Source: Roseburia sp. 1XD42-69 (lineage in GTDB: Bacteria; Bacillota; Clostridia; Lachnospirales; Lachnospiraceae). Taken from it: a DNA stretch of 64,000 nucleotides. The stretch covers positions 1 through 64,000 of the forward strand of contig NZ_RAZG01000022.1 in assembly GCF_003612565.1 (NCBI RefSeq), given 5' to 3'. The position numbers and the translations under genes are program-made. Under the pieces are notes generated by a model. It was given only the letters and a program-made list of their open reading frames with translations, was not told the DNA's origin and ran no database searches. How positions within the stretch are numbered: position 1 is the stretch's first letter; every line of letters begins with the position of its first letter. Below are positions 43,818 to 54,069 of the stretch, piece after piece.

Positions 43818-45107
43818 ATGAAGAAAAAGATTGCGTTAGGGCTGTTTTTTACAGCAGGAATCGTTGCCGCACTGGCAGGCTGCGGGAACCAGCCGGCAGA
43901 GACCGGGGCGCCTGAGGAGACGGAAATTCCCATTGAGTCCCCGGAGGAGGAAGTAACCTTGGAGAGCGGTACGGTGGAATTAACCATGTGGTCTGAGGCC
44001 GCCAATTTCGATTTGTTAAATACCATGATAGAAAATTTTAAGGCGGAACATGCAGGGGAAGTGGATTTGAAAGTAAACCTGGTGGAAAATGCGGACGCCA
44101 ATATCCGGGAAAATGTGTTAAACGATGTTCACAATGCGCCGGATATTTTTGTTATGGTAGACGATCAGCTCACGGATTTAGTGGGAGGGGGAGCCCTGCA
44201 TCCTGTGGAGAACCAGGAGGAAGTCAAGCAGGCCAATCTGGAAGATGCAGTGGCGGCAGCAAGCGTGGGGGATACACTTTATGCCTATCCCATGACAGCG
44301 GATAACGGATATTTTCTTTATTATGATAAAAAATATCTCAGTGATGTGGATGTGCAGACTTTAGACGGCATTCTGACAGTGGCAGCAGCCAATGAAAAGA
44401 AATTTACTATGGACTGGAGTTCAGGCTGGTATCTGTATGCCTTTTTTGGAGGCACAGGACTGGATTTCGGTATTAATGAGGATGGAATTACCAATTACTG
44501 TAACTGGAATGCCACGGAGGGAGATGTGAAGGGAGTGGATATTGCCCAGGCAATGCTTACCATAGGAGCCCATCCCGGATTTAAAAACTGTCTTGATGCC
44601 GAGTTCCTGGAAGGTGTGAAAAATGGCAGCGTTATCGCAGGTGTCAGCGGTGTTTGGAATGCCGTTGAGATACAGCAGGCCTGGGGCAAGGATTACGGTG
44701 CTGTGAAACTCCCCACTTACACCTGCGAAGGGAAGCAGATACAGATGTCTTCCTTTAAAGGATACAAAATGCTGGGGGTAAATTATTACTCCAAACAGAA
44801 AGGGTGGGCTTTAAAACTTGCAGATTATCTTACCAATGAGGAGAATCAGAAACTTCGCCTGGAAGTGAGAAATCAGGGACCCTCCAACAAGAATGTGGCT
44901 TCCTCTGAATTGGTGGGAAGTATACCGGCAATCCAGGCAGTCATTGCCCAGGCAGAGTACGGCAAACTGCAGCGGGTAGGCAACAGCTACTGGGATCCTT
45001 TTATGGATTTCGGCGAAATGATGGCTGCAGGCAATTTAAAAGGAATGGAATTGCAGGAAGTTATGGACATGCTGGTAGCCGGTATCACAGCCAGTACAGT
45101 TCAATAG
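43818..45107 (+). CDS. Extracellular solute-binding lipoprotein (family 1)
   Basis: A 429-residue binding protein. A lipoprotein signal ends in LAGC (C22 acylated), followed by a Glu/Pro-rich linker. The core matches ABC-type sugar-binding proteins (family 1): ELTMWSEAANFD, NAPDIFVMVDDQL and YPMTADNGYFLYYDKKYL. Normally partnered by two permease genes; none is present. The next gene, 15 bases downstream, is a chemoreceptor, so it may present a sugar or oligosaccharide to the receptor, as maltose-binding protein does to Tar. GGAG precedes the start. Confidence 0.88.
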   Translation: MKKKIALGLFFTAGIVAALAGCGNQPAETGAPEETEIPIESPEEEVTLESGTVELTMWSEAANFDLLNTMIENFKAEHAGEVDLKVNLVENADANIRENVLNDVHNAPDIFVMVDDQLTDLVGGGALHPVENQEEVKQANLEDAVAAASVGDTLYAYPMTADNGYFLYYDKKYLSDVDVQTLDGILTVAAANEKKFTMDWSSGWYLYAFFGGTGLDFGINEDGITNYCNWNATEGDVKGVDIAQAMLTIGAHPGFKNCLDAEFLEGVKNGSVIAGVSGVWNAVEIQQAWGKDYGAVKLPTYTCEGKQIQMSSFKGYKMLGVNYYSKQKGWALKLADYLTNEENQKLRLEVRNQGPSNKNVASSELVGSIPAIQAVIAQAEYGKLQRVGNSYWDPFMDFGEMMAAGNLKGMELQEVMDMLVAGITASTVQ

Positions 45108-45122
45108 ACGGGAGGCACAGCA

Positions 45123-46859
45123 ATGGATAAGAGACAGGGACGCATAAGTACAAAAATGATTATTTTGATTCCGGTTTTCATATTGGGGATTGTCTCTATT
45201 ATTTCCAATGTGGCAGCCGTGGGCAATATCCAGCGGGTAAATTCCAATGCCAGACAGATTGCCGACGGGTACATGTCATGCATATCGGAACTGGCGGACA
45301 TACAAAACGAGACCCAGAAAATACATAAACAGGGCTTATCTCATATTATTGCCACAGATTTGGACACCATGCTTATGCTGGTGGACGACATCCGTGCCAG
45401 GCAGATAGTGCTGGAGGGATATCTGGAACATTTTCATATGTATATTACCGAGGAAAGCCAGGGGAGTTATGATGACCTTCTGGCAAATTATGAGCAGTTG
45501 AAATATGAGATAGCCAATCTTATGGCTTACAGCGCAGCCAGTAAAAATGCCGAAGCTTATGGTCTGGCCAACGGGACTATCGCAAACTGTGCGGAGCAGA
45601 TGCAGGCGGATATTGAGCATATAAAAGAAGTGGTAAACAATCGGTCGGACATGGCAAAGACCCAGCTTAGGGAAGTGTACCAGAGTTCTCTGTTTATCAG
45701 CGCCATTACGATTATTGTCAGTTTGGTGTCCTTAGCCTTTGCGGTTTTAAGCGTGCTGAAAATGGTTATTATGCCATTGACAAAAACGCAGAAAGAAATC
45801 AGCAATATTATTACGGGTATCGACAACAGAGAGGGAGATTTGACAAGGCGTGTCACCATTTTGGCAAACAGGGAAGTTGCCGAGGTTGGCAGCGGCATCA
45901 ATGTATTTATGGGAAAACTCCAGGATATCTTTAAAATTATCATCAGTAATTCCCGGAAGATGGAGGAAGTTGTAAACGAGGTGCGGGAGAGCGTCATTAC
46001 CTCCAACTCCAACGTGTCAGACCTTTCCGCCTTGACGGAGGAACTCTCCGCTACCATGCAGGAAATGTCTGAAAATGCCACCCTGATTAATTCCAATACG
46101 GATTCTGTGAAAAACGAGGTGGATGCTATTGCACAGCGCTGTACGGAAATTAACGATTATGCCAGGGATATGAAAGACCACGCAGACTCCATGGAAGAGG
46201 CGGCACGGACAAACAAAGAGTCTACCGAGGTGAAGGTCAATGAAATTTTACATGTGCTGAATCAGGCCATTGAGGAGAGCGACAGTGTCAATCAGGTAAA
46301 TAATCTTACCAATGACATTTTAAATATTGCAAGCCAGACAAATCTTTTGGCTTTAAATGCTTCTATAGAAGCGGCCAGAGCTGGGGAGGCCGGAAGGGGA
46401 TTTGCAGTGGTGGCAACGGAAATCAGCCAGCTTGCAACTGCCAGCCAGGAGGCTGCAAACCATATCCAGCAGATAAATAATGTGGTGACTGCTGCGGTAC
46501 ATAATCTGGCGGAAAACGCCAACGGTCTTGTGCAGTATATGAGTGATTCTATTTTGCCGGAGTTTGACTCTTTTGTGGAATCCGGCAGCGAGTATAAGAA
46601 AAAAGCTTCCAATATCGAGTTGGTCATGAATGAACTGGACGAGCGGACGGAAGTATTGAAGGTAACTATGGGGGAAATTGCGGAATCCATAAGCACCATT
46701 GCCCATGCCATTGAGGACGGTGTTTCCGGCGTGAGCAATGCGGCGGACAGTACCCAGGGACTGGTGGAGGATATGGAAAATATCTCCAGGCGTATGGATG
46801 AAAATTATGAAATAGCAGGAGATTTAAAGAAGGAAACCGCAATTTTCACAAAGCTGTAA
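45123..46859 (+). CDS. Methyl-accepting chemotaxis protein
   Basis: A 578-residue chemoreceptor. Membrane segments at about 11-33 and 190-215 enclose a four-helix-bundle outside domain of about 155 residues; a HAMP domain (about 216-270) and the signalling domain follow. The hairpin tip that binds CheA/CheW is intact in [19 protein letters not shown]. It lacks a CheR-binding pentapeptide at the end. It is paired with the solute-binding lipoprotein by 15 bases, which suggests indirect ligand sensing. A GGGAGG site precedes ATG. Confidence 0.9.
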   Translation: MDKRQGRISTKMIILIPVFILGIVSIISNVAAVGNIQRVNSNARQIADGYMSCISELADIQNETQKIHKQGLSHIIATDLDTMLMLVDDIRARQIVLEGYLEHFHMYITEESQGSYDDLLANYEQLKYEIANLMAYSAASKNAEAYGLANGTIANCAEQMQADIEHIKEVVNNRSDMAKTQLREVYQSSLFISAITIIVSLVSLAFAVLSVLKMVIMPLTKTQKEISNIITGIDNREGDLTRRVTILANREVAEVGSGINVFMGKLQDIFKIIISNSRKMEEVVNEVRESVITSNSNVSDLSALTEELSATMQEMSENATLINSNTDSVKNEVDAIAQRCTEINDYARDMKDHADSMEEAARTNKESTEVKVNEILHVLNQAIEESDSVNQVNNLTNDILNIASQTNLLALNASIEAARAGEAGRGFAVVATEISQLATASQEAANHIQQINNVVTAAVHNLAENANGLVQYMSDSILPEFDSFVESGSEYKKKASNIELVMNELDERTEVLKVTMGEIAESISTIAHAIEDGVSGVSNAADSTQGLVEDMENISRRMDENYEIAGDLKKETAIFTKL

Positions 46860-46888
46860 GTTAGATTTGTGAGTAAGAGGAGAGTATT

Positions 46889-48259
46889 GTGGAAAAGAAG
46901 TATGTTTGTGATATGACAAAAGGAAATGAGATGGGGCTTTTGCTGCGCTTTGCAGTGCCTATGCTCATCGGAAATATTTTCCAGCAGTTTTACAATATGG
47001 TAGATTCTGTTATTGTGGGAAAATTTGTGGGGGCCAATGCATTGGGGGCGGTGGGCTCCGTGGGAAGTTTAAATTTTTTGTTTTTTTCTCTCTGCATCGG
47101 CCTTGGCAGCGGGATCGGAATTTTAATTTCCCAGTATTTTGGGGCCGGGCAGGATGAATATGTGAAAAAAATTAATGCCAATGCGGTGTACATTACCATA
47201 GGAACAGGCTTTTTTATGAGCCTGTTTGCCGTATTTTTGGCTGAGCCGATTTTACATGCAATGCACACGCCGCCGGAGGCATTTGCTGATGCAAAGACTT
47301 ATATGCAGATTGTCTGCGGGGGCACGGTGATTGTGGCAGGTTATAATACTGTATCATGTATCTTAAGGGCGTTGGGGGATTCCAAAACGCCCTTAATTTT
47401 TCTGGTAACAGCATGTGCAATCAATGTGGTGCTGGATCTTTTATTTGTGGTGAATTTTCATATGGGAGTTGCGGGGGCTGCCTTGGCAACGGTGATTGCG
47501 CAGCTTTTTTCCATGATTGGCTCCATACTTTTCGGCATGTGGAAAAATCCCTATTTGAAACTAAAAAAACGCCATTTTGTATTTGACAGGGAAATTGTGA
47601 AAAAGAGTTTCCAGATTGGGATTCCCATGGCATCCCAAAATGCCCTGATTGCCTTTTCCTGCGTGGCACTGCAGAGTGTGGTAAACCGTTTTGGACCGGT
47701 GGTGATGGCGGCTTACACGGCCACCGGAAGGGTGGAGCAGCTGGTGCAGCAGCCTTTCGGCTCTCTGGGGACGGCTGTTTCTACTTTTGCAGGACAAAAT
47801 GCAGGTGCGGGGGATTATGAGCGGGTGTCCAAAGGGTGCAAAATGAGCGTGTACCTGGTGATTGGTTTTTCTGCTGTAATGATTGTGGTAATGTTCCTCT
47901 TTGGAAACCCCATTGTGAGCCTTTTTGTCAATGACCCGGAAGTGATTGAAATTGGTGCCAAGGGCCTTCGGATTACAAGCTGCATGTATGTGGGCCTTGG
48001 GCTTATCTATGTGATGCGGGGAATGCTAAACGGGGTGGGAGACGCCATGTTTGCCATGTTAAACGGCGCCACAGAGGTTGTGGGGAGAATTGGTTTTGCA
48101 TGGATTTTAATGATGATTCCCGCCGTGGGCATGTGGGGCGTTTGGTATACCAACGGCCTGACCTGGGTACTCACCGGGGCTTTTTGTCTGATTCGCTTTC
48201 TCCAGGGAAAATGGAGGACAAAATCCATGGTGGATAGTGCAAAGATGGAAAAATCTTAA
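46889..48259 (+). CDS. MATE-family multidrug exporter
   Basis: A 456-residue exporter with 12 membrane segments in two halves of the MATE fold. The first half has GNIFQQFYNMVDSVIVG and the second AYTATGRVEQL; the membrane aspartate/glutamate residues usual for sodium or proton coupling are present. Start is GTG 46889 after AAGAGGAGAG. It stands alone; the following 100 bases carry no clear terminator. The substrate is unknown. Confidence 0.88.
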   Translation: MEKKYVCDMTKGNEMGLLLRFAVPMLIGNIFQQFYNMVDSVIVGKFVGANALGAVGSVGSLNFLFFSLCIGLGSGIGILISQYFGAGQDEYVKKINANAVYITIGTGFFMSLFAVFLAEPILHAMHTPPEAFADAKTYMQIVCGGTVIVAGYNTVSCILRALGDSKTPLIFLVTACAINVVLDLLFVVNFHMGVAGAALATVIAQLFSMIGSILFGMWKNPYLKLKKRHFVFDREIVKKSFQIGIPMASQNALIAFSCVALQSVVNRFGPVVMAAYTATGRVEQLVQQPFGSLGTAVSTFAGQNAGAGDYERVSKGCKMSVYLVIGFSAVMIVVMFLFGNPIVSLFVNDPEVIEIGAKGLRITSCMYVGLGLIYVMRGMLNGVGDAMFAMLNGATEVVGRIGFAWILMMIPAVGMWGVWYTNGLTWVLTGAFCLIRFLQGKWRTKSMVDSAKMEKS

Positions 48260-48359
48260 AAAAGCATGAATTTAATCAAAATCATTGTAAAAGAGGAGCA
48301 ATAGGTTTAAAATGTATTCGCTTGGATGAAAACACAGGATTTTTTCACAGGGAGGAAAC

Positions 48360-51300
48360 ATGATTAAGTATAGCGTAAAGAAACCCTTTACAGTGTTAGT
48401 TGCAGTGATTATTGTGCTGGTAATCGGCTTTGTGTCCCTCTCCGGTATGAAAACAGATCTTCTGCCGGAAATGAATATGCCCTATATGATGGTAATCACC
48501 ACATATCCGGGAGCAAGCCCGGAGAAGGTGGAGGAGAGTGTGACCAAGCCTATGGAGAGCGCCCTTGGCACCATAAGCGGGGTGGAAAATGTCACCAGTA
48601 CCAGTGCGGAAAATTATTCCATGGTGACTTTGGAGTTTGCGGAGGATACCAGCATGGACTCTGCCATGGTAAAAGTTTCCTCGGCGGTAAACCAGCTTGA
48701 GTCTTCCCTGCCGGATACCTGCGGCACGCCCAATATTATGGAAATCAGTATGGATATGATGGCGACCATGTATGTCAGCGTCAGCTATGAGGGAAAAGAT
48801 ATCTATGAACTGTCGGACTTTGTGGAGGATAAAATTTCCCCCTATTTTGAACGGCAGAGCGGCGTGGCAAGAGTGACGGATATGGGTATCGTGGAACATA
48901 TGATAGAAGTCCGTTTAAATCAGGGTAAGATAGATAAAATCAACGAGAAAGTCCTTGCAAAAGCAAACGATAAGTTAGATGACGCCCAGGCGGAACTGGA
49001 TGATGCCCAGAGGGAGTTAACAGATGCCAGAAGCGAGATAGATAAACAGGAGAGCGAACTTTCCACAAAGCAGGACGAGACCTCTTCCCAACTGGCGGAC
49101 GCCACTTTAAAGTTAAATGAGGCCGTGGCGGCGAGAGCGTCCTACGAGGCTCAGCTTACGAATTTAAAGACCAGCAAGGCCGCTTTGGAGGCGGAGAAAA
49201 AAGCTTACGAGGAAAACAAGATTTTAGAGAGCTATGAGAGTCTAAACAGCATGTTTATGGGGATGAAGGCGGCGGTGGAAGCGCTAGAAGCCCAGATGGG
49301 GGAGATGTCCCCTCTCCAGTCCGCAAACATGCCTTCTGACATAAAAGACGCCATAGACAATCCGGATAAATTAAAATATTTTAAAAATGCTGTGGAGACA
49401 CTTGCTGCCATGCCAGATTCCCAGATTGACCCGGAGATGGCAGGCCAGGCCCAATCCATAGATAAAAAGACTTTAAAACAGGTATACGATATCGTAAATA
49501 CCCGTCTGCCCCAGATTGATACGGAGCTCGCCAATTTGGAAATCGAGATAAAGGCTGCGGAAGAAGTATTAAAACAGGTGAAAAAGCAGATGTCCACCAT
49601 TGATGATGCGTATGTTCAGGCAGAGCAGGGAAAAATCTCTGCGGCTGCAGGATTTGGCTCCGGCAGCGCCCAGATTGCAGCGGCGAAATCTGCTATGGAC
49701 GAGGCAAAGGAACAGCTTGAGGAGGCAAACGAGACCTACCAGGATTCTGCAAAAGAGGCCAGGGAAAATGCAAATATCAACCAGATGCTTACCTTAGAGA
49801 CATTGTCCGGCATGATTTATGCCCAGAACTTTTCCATGCCCGCAGGATATGTGGATGATAAGGAAGACAACCAGTGGCTGTTAAAAGTGGGGGAAAACTA
49901 TGATTCCCCAGAACAGCTTGAGGATATGGTGCTTTGCAATATAGAGGATATCGGGGATGTACGCCTTGAGGATGTGGCGGATATTGTGGTTTTAGACAAT
50001 GCGGAGGAAACCTATGCCAGAGTAAACGGCAACCCCGGCGTTGTGCTGTCTATTTTTAAGGGGAGCACAGCGGGGACTTCCGATGTGTCAAAAGACTGTA
50101 ACCAGGCCATGGAAGAGCTTGAGGCGGAGTATGAGGGGCTTGATATCACGGCTCTTGTGGACCAGGGGGATTATATCGCCATGATTATCGAAAGCCTGGT
50201 AAGCAGCATGGTCCAGGGGGCATTGCTTGCCATTGTTATCCTTGCCATCTTCTTAATGGATATCCGTCCTACCCTTGTTGTGGCTTTCAGCATACCCTTT
50301 AGTGTGCTTTTGTCCATTGTCATTATGTATTTTACGGATATTTCCATTAACATTATGTCTCTCTCCGGCCTGGCCCTGGCGGTGGGAATGCTGGTGGATA
50401 ACTCCATTGTAGTTATTGAAAATATTTACAGGTTAAGATACCGGGGGCTTGCGGCTCCCAGGGCTGCCGTTCAGGGGGCAAAGCAGGTGGCGGGAGCAAT
50501 TCTTGCATCCACGTTAACTACCATCTGTGTATTTTTCCCCATGGTATTTACCACGGGACTGGTAAGACAATTAATGCTGCCCTTTGCCCTGACGATTTCC
50601 TTTGCCCTTATGGCATCTCTTGTGGTGGCCATTACTGTTGTTCCCACAATGGGTTCCGTCATGCTTAAAAATGTAAAGCCCAAGGAGCATAAGGTTTTTG
50701 ACAGGATTCAGGAAGTATACGGAAATGTTCTGGCTTTCTGCCTGCGGTTTAAAATTGTTCCGCTGGCAGTGTCGGTGGGGCTTTTGGCATTCTGTATCAA
50801 CGCAGTGATTAACATGGGAATTGTTATGTTCCCGGATATGGGCAGCGACCAGATTTCTGTTACCATGGAAGTGCCCCAGGAGGACGATAAAAAGACGGCA
50901 TACAAAAAGGCGGATGATGTGATGAACGCCGTTTTAGAAGTGGAAGGCGTGGAATATGTGGGGGCTATGGACGCCGGGGCCTCCTCTAGTTTAGTGGGAG
51001 GAATGTCCTCCGGTTCTGAAAATTACACCAATTATTCTTACTTTATCCTGCCAAAAGAGGAGTATACGGATATCAGCCAGATAAATGCAATCTGCAATTC
51101 GATTGAGGAAAAGACAAAGGATATGGACTGTGAAGTGACGGTTTCCAATTCCATGATGGGGGATATGGAGGCTATGATGGGAAGCGGCTTGCAGATTGAC
51201 GTTTTTGGCCCGGATTTGGAAAAGTTAAAGAGCATTACGGAAGAAATCATGGGAATGCTTGAAAAGGTGGAAGGATTTTCCGATATTACCAACGGTCAGG

Positions 51301-52355
51301 AGGATGCGGACGAAGAAATACATTTAAATATTGACAAAGATGAATCCATGCGCTTAGGGCTGACAGGCGCCCAGATTTACGGGGAGATTTCCGACAGGCT
51401 CACCACGGATAAAACCGCCGTGACCCTGAAAGTGGACGAGACAGACATGGATGTAAAAATTGTCAATGAGACGGATTTGCTCACAAAAGAAAATTTGATG
51501 GATATGGAATTTGAAACCCAGACTGTGGATGATGAGGGAAAACAGGTGACAGAAACCCACAAATTAAGTGAGTTTGCCACATTAAAATACAGTCCCGGCG
51601 TCAACAGCATCGGCCGTTCCAACCAGGTGCGTACTATGAGCGTGACAGCGGCTACCATGAAGGGATATAATACCACACTTTTGGCAAGGAAAGTAGAGAA
51701 TTTATTAAAAGACTACGACCTGCCCGAAAATTATACTGTGGAATTTGGAGGGGAAGCCAGCAATACAGAGGACATGATTGTCCAGATGGGAAAATTGATG
51801 CTTTTGGGATTTTTATTGATTTATCTGATTATGGTGGCCCAGTTCCAAAGCCTTTTGTCCCCCTTTATTGTTATATTTACCGTACCCCTGGCATTTACCG
51901 GCGGACTTCTTGGAATGCTTTTTGCCGGGGAGCAGATGTCCCTGATCAGCCTGATTGGATTTTTGGTACTGATGGGTACGGTGGTAAATAACGGTATTGT
52001 GTTTGTGGATTACGCAAACCAGCTCCGCTTAGGAGGGATGGAAAAACGGGATGCCCTTATTGCTACGGGAAAAACACGTATGCGGCCCATCCTTATGACG
52101 GCATTTACCACAATTCTTGCCATGCTTGCCATGCTTTTCAGCAAGACCAGCGGAAGTGAGATGGGAAGGGGCATGGCCATTGTAGTGGCGGCAGGTCTAT
52201 TGTATGCCACCTTAATGACCCTCTTTGTGGTTCCGGTGCTCTACGATATTCTTTACAGGAAAGAAGTAAAAGAGATTGACGTGGGGGATGATACTATCGA
52301 TGATGTGCCAGACGATGCGGCAGAGTTTATGGAACAGCTTCAGCAGAAGGGATAA
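48360..52355 (+). CDS. Giant RND efflux permease with coiled-coil insertion
   Basis: A 1331-residue HAE-type RND pump. The core is normal: TM1 (10-28), porter domain, TM2-6 with the proton-relay aspartates in GLALAVGMLVDNSIVV (a D pair is reduced to one D with N), second porter domain and TM7-12. AcrB-like pumps are about 1040 residues; the excess lies at residues about 200-487, a long helical, Glu/Lys/Ala-rich coiled coil inserted in the first porter domain just before MIYAQNFSMPAG. No membrane-fusion-protein gene is adjacent. In a cell without an outer membrane the coiled coil may replace the adaptor. Ribosome site GGGAGG. Confidence 0.9.
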   Translation: MIKYSVKKPFTVLVAVIIVLVIGFVSLSGMKTDLLPEMNMPYMMVITTYPGASPEKVEESVTKPMESALGTISGVENVTSTSAENYSMVTLEFAEDTSMDSAMVKVSSAVNQLESSLPDTCGTPNIMEISMDMMATMYVSVSYEGKDIYELSDFVEDKISPYFERQSGVARVTDMGIVEHMIEVRLNQGKIDKINEKVLAKANDKLDDAQAELDDAQRELTDARSEIDKQESELSTKQDETSSQLADATLKLNEAVAARASYEAQLTNLKTSKAALEAEKKAYEENKILESYESLNSMFMGMKAAVEALEAQMGEMSPLQSANMPSDIKDAIDNPDKLKYFKNAVETLAAMPDSQIDPEMAGQAQSIDKKTLKQVYDIVNTRLPQIDTELANLEIEIKAAEEVLKQVKKQMSTIDDAYVQAEQGKISAAAGFGSGSAQIAAAKSAMDEAKEQLEEANETYQDSAKEARENANINQMLTLETLSGMIYAQNFSMPAGYVDDKEDNQWLLKVGENYDSPEQLEDMVLCNIEDIGDVRLEDVADIVVLDNAEETYARVNGNPGVVLSIFKGSTAGTSDVSKDCNQAMEELEAEYEGLDITALVDQGDYIAMIIESLVSSMVQGALLAIVILAIFLMDIRPTLVVAFSIPFSVLLSIVIMYFTDISINIMSLSGLALAVGMLVDNSIVVIENIYRLRYRGLAAPRAAVQGAKQVAGAILASTLTTICVFFPMVFTTGLVRQLMLPFALTISFALMASLVVAITVVPTMGSVMLKNVKPKEHKVFDRIQEVYGNVLAFCLRFKIVPLAVSVGLLAFCINAVINMGIVMFPDMGSDQISVTMEVPQEDDKKTAYKKADDVMNAVLEVEGVEYVGAMDAGASSSLVGGMSSGSENYTNYSYFILPKEEYTDISQINAICNSIEEKTKDMDCEVTVSNSMMGDMEAMMGSGLQIDVFGPDLEKLKSITEEIMGMLEKVEGFSDITNGQEDADEEIHLNIDKDESMRLGLTGAQIYGEISDRLTTDKTAVTLKVDETDMDVKIVNETDLLTKENLMDMEFETQTVDDEGKQVTETHKLSEFATLKYSPGVNSIGRSNQVRTMSVTAATMKGYNTTLLARKVENLLKDYDLPENYTVEFGGEASNTEDMIVQMGKLMLLGFLLIYLIMVAQFQSLLSPFIVIFTVPLAFTGGLLGMLFAGEQMSLISLIGFLVLMGTVVNNGIVFVDYANQLRLGGMEKRDALIATGKTRMRPILMTAFTTILAMLAMLFSKTSGSEMGRGMAIVVAAGLLYATLMTLFVVPVLYDILYRKEVKEIDVGDDTIDDVPDDAAEFMEQLQQKG

Positions 52356-52372
52356 AAATTTTAAATTTCCTA

Positions 52373-52415
52373 TTGACAACAAATACATTTTTATGTAAAA
52401 TGTATTTGTTGTCAA
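52373..52415 (+). promoter_or_regulatory. tRNA-Gly promoter inside a perfect palindrome
   Basis: TTGACA (52373-52378), 17 bases, TAAAAT (52396-52401) is a near-perfect promoter. The 19-base arms 52373-52391 and 52397-52415 are exactly complementary around a 5-base loop (TATGT). The -35 box is therefore repeated in the opposite direction at the other end, giving a possible antisense promoter. RNA start would be just ahead of the tRNA at 52421. Confidence 0.75.
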
Positions 52416-52420
52416 AACAA

Positions 52421-52491
52421 GCGGGTGTAGTTCAATGGTAGAACACTAGCCTTCCAAGCTAGATACGTGGGTTCGATTCCCATCACCCGCT
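52421..52491 (+). tRNA. tRNA-Gly (anticodon TCC)
   Basis: Cloverleaf seen directly: acceptor GCGGGTG (52421-52427) with CACCCGC (52484-52490), D arm GTTC/GAAC, anticodon stem CTAGC/GCTAG with loop CTTCCAA giving TCC, and T loop TTCGATT. Discriminator T52491. The CCA end is not encoded. Confidence 0.93.
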
Positions 52492-52500
52492 CTATATTTT

Positions 52501-52531
52501 AAGGAAATCCAAAGTGGATTTCCTTATTTTT
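52501..52531. terminator. Terminator after tRNA-Gly
   Basis: AAGGAAATCC (52501-52510), loop AAAGT, GGATTTCCTT (52516-52525) and ATTTTT. It also faces the convergent metY gene. Confidence 0.85.
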
Positions 52532-52554
52532 ATGCCCAGGGAAGATAAACTTCC

Positions 52555-53868
52555 CTAATGGATTTCTACAGCTTTAAAAGCCTCCTGCAAGTCCTCTATA
52601 ATATCATCCACATGTTCCGTACCAATGGAAAGGCGAATGGTATTGGGTTGAATTCCCTGCTCCCTTAACTCTTCTTCGTTTAACTGGGAGTGGGTGGTAG
52701 AGGCAGGATGTATCACCAGAGATTTCACATCAGCCACATTTGCCAGGAGTGAGAAAATTTCCAGATTATCAATAAAATCTTTTGCCTTTTCTGCATCTCC
52801 CTTTATCTCAAAAGTAAAGATGGAGCCGCCTCCATTGGGGAAATATTTTTTATATAGTTCCTGCTGTAAAACATCTTTAGAGACAGAGGGATGGTGCACG
52901 GCCTCCACCTGGGGATGGTTCTTTAAATACTCCACTACTTTCAGGGCGTTTTCCACATGGCGCTCCACCCGGAGGGATAAGGTTTCCAGGCCCTGCAAAA
53001 AGAAAAATGCATGGAAGGGAGATAGGGTTGCACCGGTATCCCGAAGGAGAATGGCGCGGATTTTTGTGACAAATGCCGCTGGCCCTGCCGCCTTTGTGAA
53101 GCTGACGCCGTGATAGCTTGGGTTTGGCTCTGTGAGGGAAGGGAATTTCCCGGATGCTTCCCAGTCAAATTTTCCGCTGTCTACAATCACACCGCCAATG
53201 GTTGTCCCATGTCCGCCGATAAATTTTGTGGCGGAATGTACCACAATGTCAGCTCCGTATTCTATGGGCCTTACCAGGTAGGGGGTGGCGAAAGTATTGT
53301 CAATCACCAGGGGAATTTTGTGGGCGTGGGCAACTCTCGCAATGGCTTCTATATCAGTCACGTCGGAGTTGGGATTTCCTAAGGTTTCTATAAAAAGCGC
53401 TTTGGTGTTTTCCCGGATAGCCGCCTCAAAAGCCTTCGGCAGGGGTTCCACAAAATCTGCGGTGATGCCGTACTCTGGAAGGGTGTGGGCTAAAAGGTTA
53501 TATGTGCCCCCGTAAATGTTTTTTGCCGAAACAATATGGTCTCCGTTTTTTGCAAGGTTCTGGAACGTGTAAGTGATTGCCGCTGCGCCGCTGGCCACGG
53601 CAAGAGCCGCCGTACCGCCTTCTAATGCCGCAATCCTCTGTTCAAACACGTCCTGGGTAGGATTTGTCAGCCGTCCATAAATATTTCCCGCATCCGTAAG
53701 GTCAAACCTGGCGGCTGCGTGGTCAGAATTGTGAAATACATAGGAGGATGTCTGATAAATCGGCACGGCCCTGGCGTCTGTTACCGGGTCCGGTTTCTCC
53801 TGTCCCACATGGAGCTGTTTTGTTTCAAATTTTAAGTTTCTCTCGTTTCGTAATAATTTCTTTTCCAT
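52555..53868 (-). CDS. metY: O-acetylhomoserine sulfhydrylase (PLP enzyme)
   Basis: A 437-residue PLP enzyme that makes homocysteine (or cysteine) from O-acetylhomoserine and sulfide. The PLP lysine lies in [35 protein letters not shown] is the family start, and the length of about 430 separates it from MetB/MetC (about 380). Start at 53868 has AAGGAG on the minus strand; the frame is open further upstream. No S-box or T-box leader is visible. The siroheme reductase at 35142 could supply sulfide. Confidence 0.92.
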   Translation of the reverse strand: MEKKLLRNERNLKFETKQLHVGQEKPDPVTDARAVPIYQTSSYVFHNSDHAAARFDLTDAGNIYGRLTNPTQDVFEQRIAALEGGTAALAVASGAAAITYTFQNLAKNGDHIVSAKNIYGGTYNLLAHTLPEYGITADFVEPLPKAFEAAIRENTKALFIETLGNPNSDVTDIEAIARVAHAHKIPLVIDNTFATPYLVRPIEYGADIVVHSATKFIGGHGTTIGGVIVDSGKFDWEASGKFPSLTEPNPSYHGVSFTKAAGPAAFVTKIRAILLRDTGATLSPFHAFFFLQGLETLSLRVERHVENALKVVEYLKNHPQVEAVHHPSVSKDVLQQELYKKYFPNGGGSIFTFEIKGDAEKAKDFIDNLEIFSLLANVADVKSLVIHPASTTHSQLNEEELREQGIQPNTIRLSIGTEHVDDIIEDLQEAFKAVEIH

Positions 53869-53988
53869 AATTTTCTCCTTATTACCTATCTTTTCTATAT
53901 GAATTAAGTATAATATAAAACTCCAAGGTTGATTTGTCAAGAAGTTTTTACATAGGGAGTTTCATTTTTTCTTTTCTTACTCCAAACC

Positions 53989-54017
53989 TTGAATTTCCCA
54001 TTCCATGGGAATATAAT
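53989..54017 (+). promoter_or_regulatory. Promoter of the second MATE gene
   Basis: TTGAAT (53989-53994), 17 bases, TATAAT (54012-54017), 52 bases ahead of the start. Confidence 0.7.
53995..54011. promoter_or_regulatory. Palindromic operator filling the promoter spacer
   Basis: TTCCCAT-TCC-ATGGGAA, perfect 7-bp arms, occupies exactly the 17 bases between -35 and -10. A bound dimer would cover the promoter. No regulator gene is adjacent. Confidence 0.55.
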
Positions 54018-54069
54018 GGAATTATGTAAGGTTCTTTGCCGTTGTTTGGCAATGTAAAAGGGGATAGAG

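Noticed and set aside
45557-46096. Minus-strand reading frame of 179 codons
   Set aside because: It is antisense to the chemoreceptor gene; the signalling domain explains its open frame. No start context.
48396-48899. Minus-strand reading frame of 167 codons
   Set aside because: It is antisense to the first part of the RND pump and shows no domain.
53869-53988. S-box or T-box leader for metY
   Set aside because: The leader is short and AT-rich, and no stem pattern of either riboswitch could be drawn.
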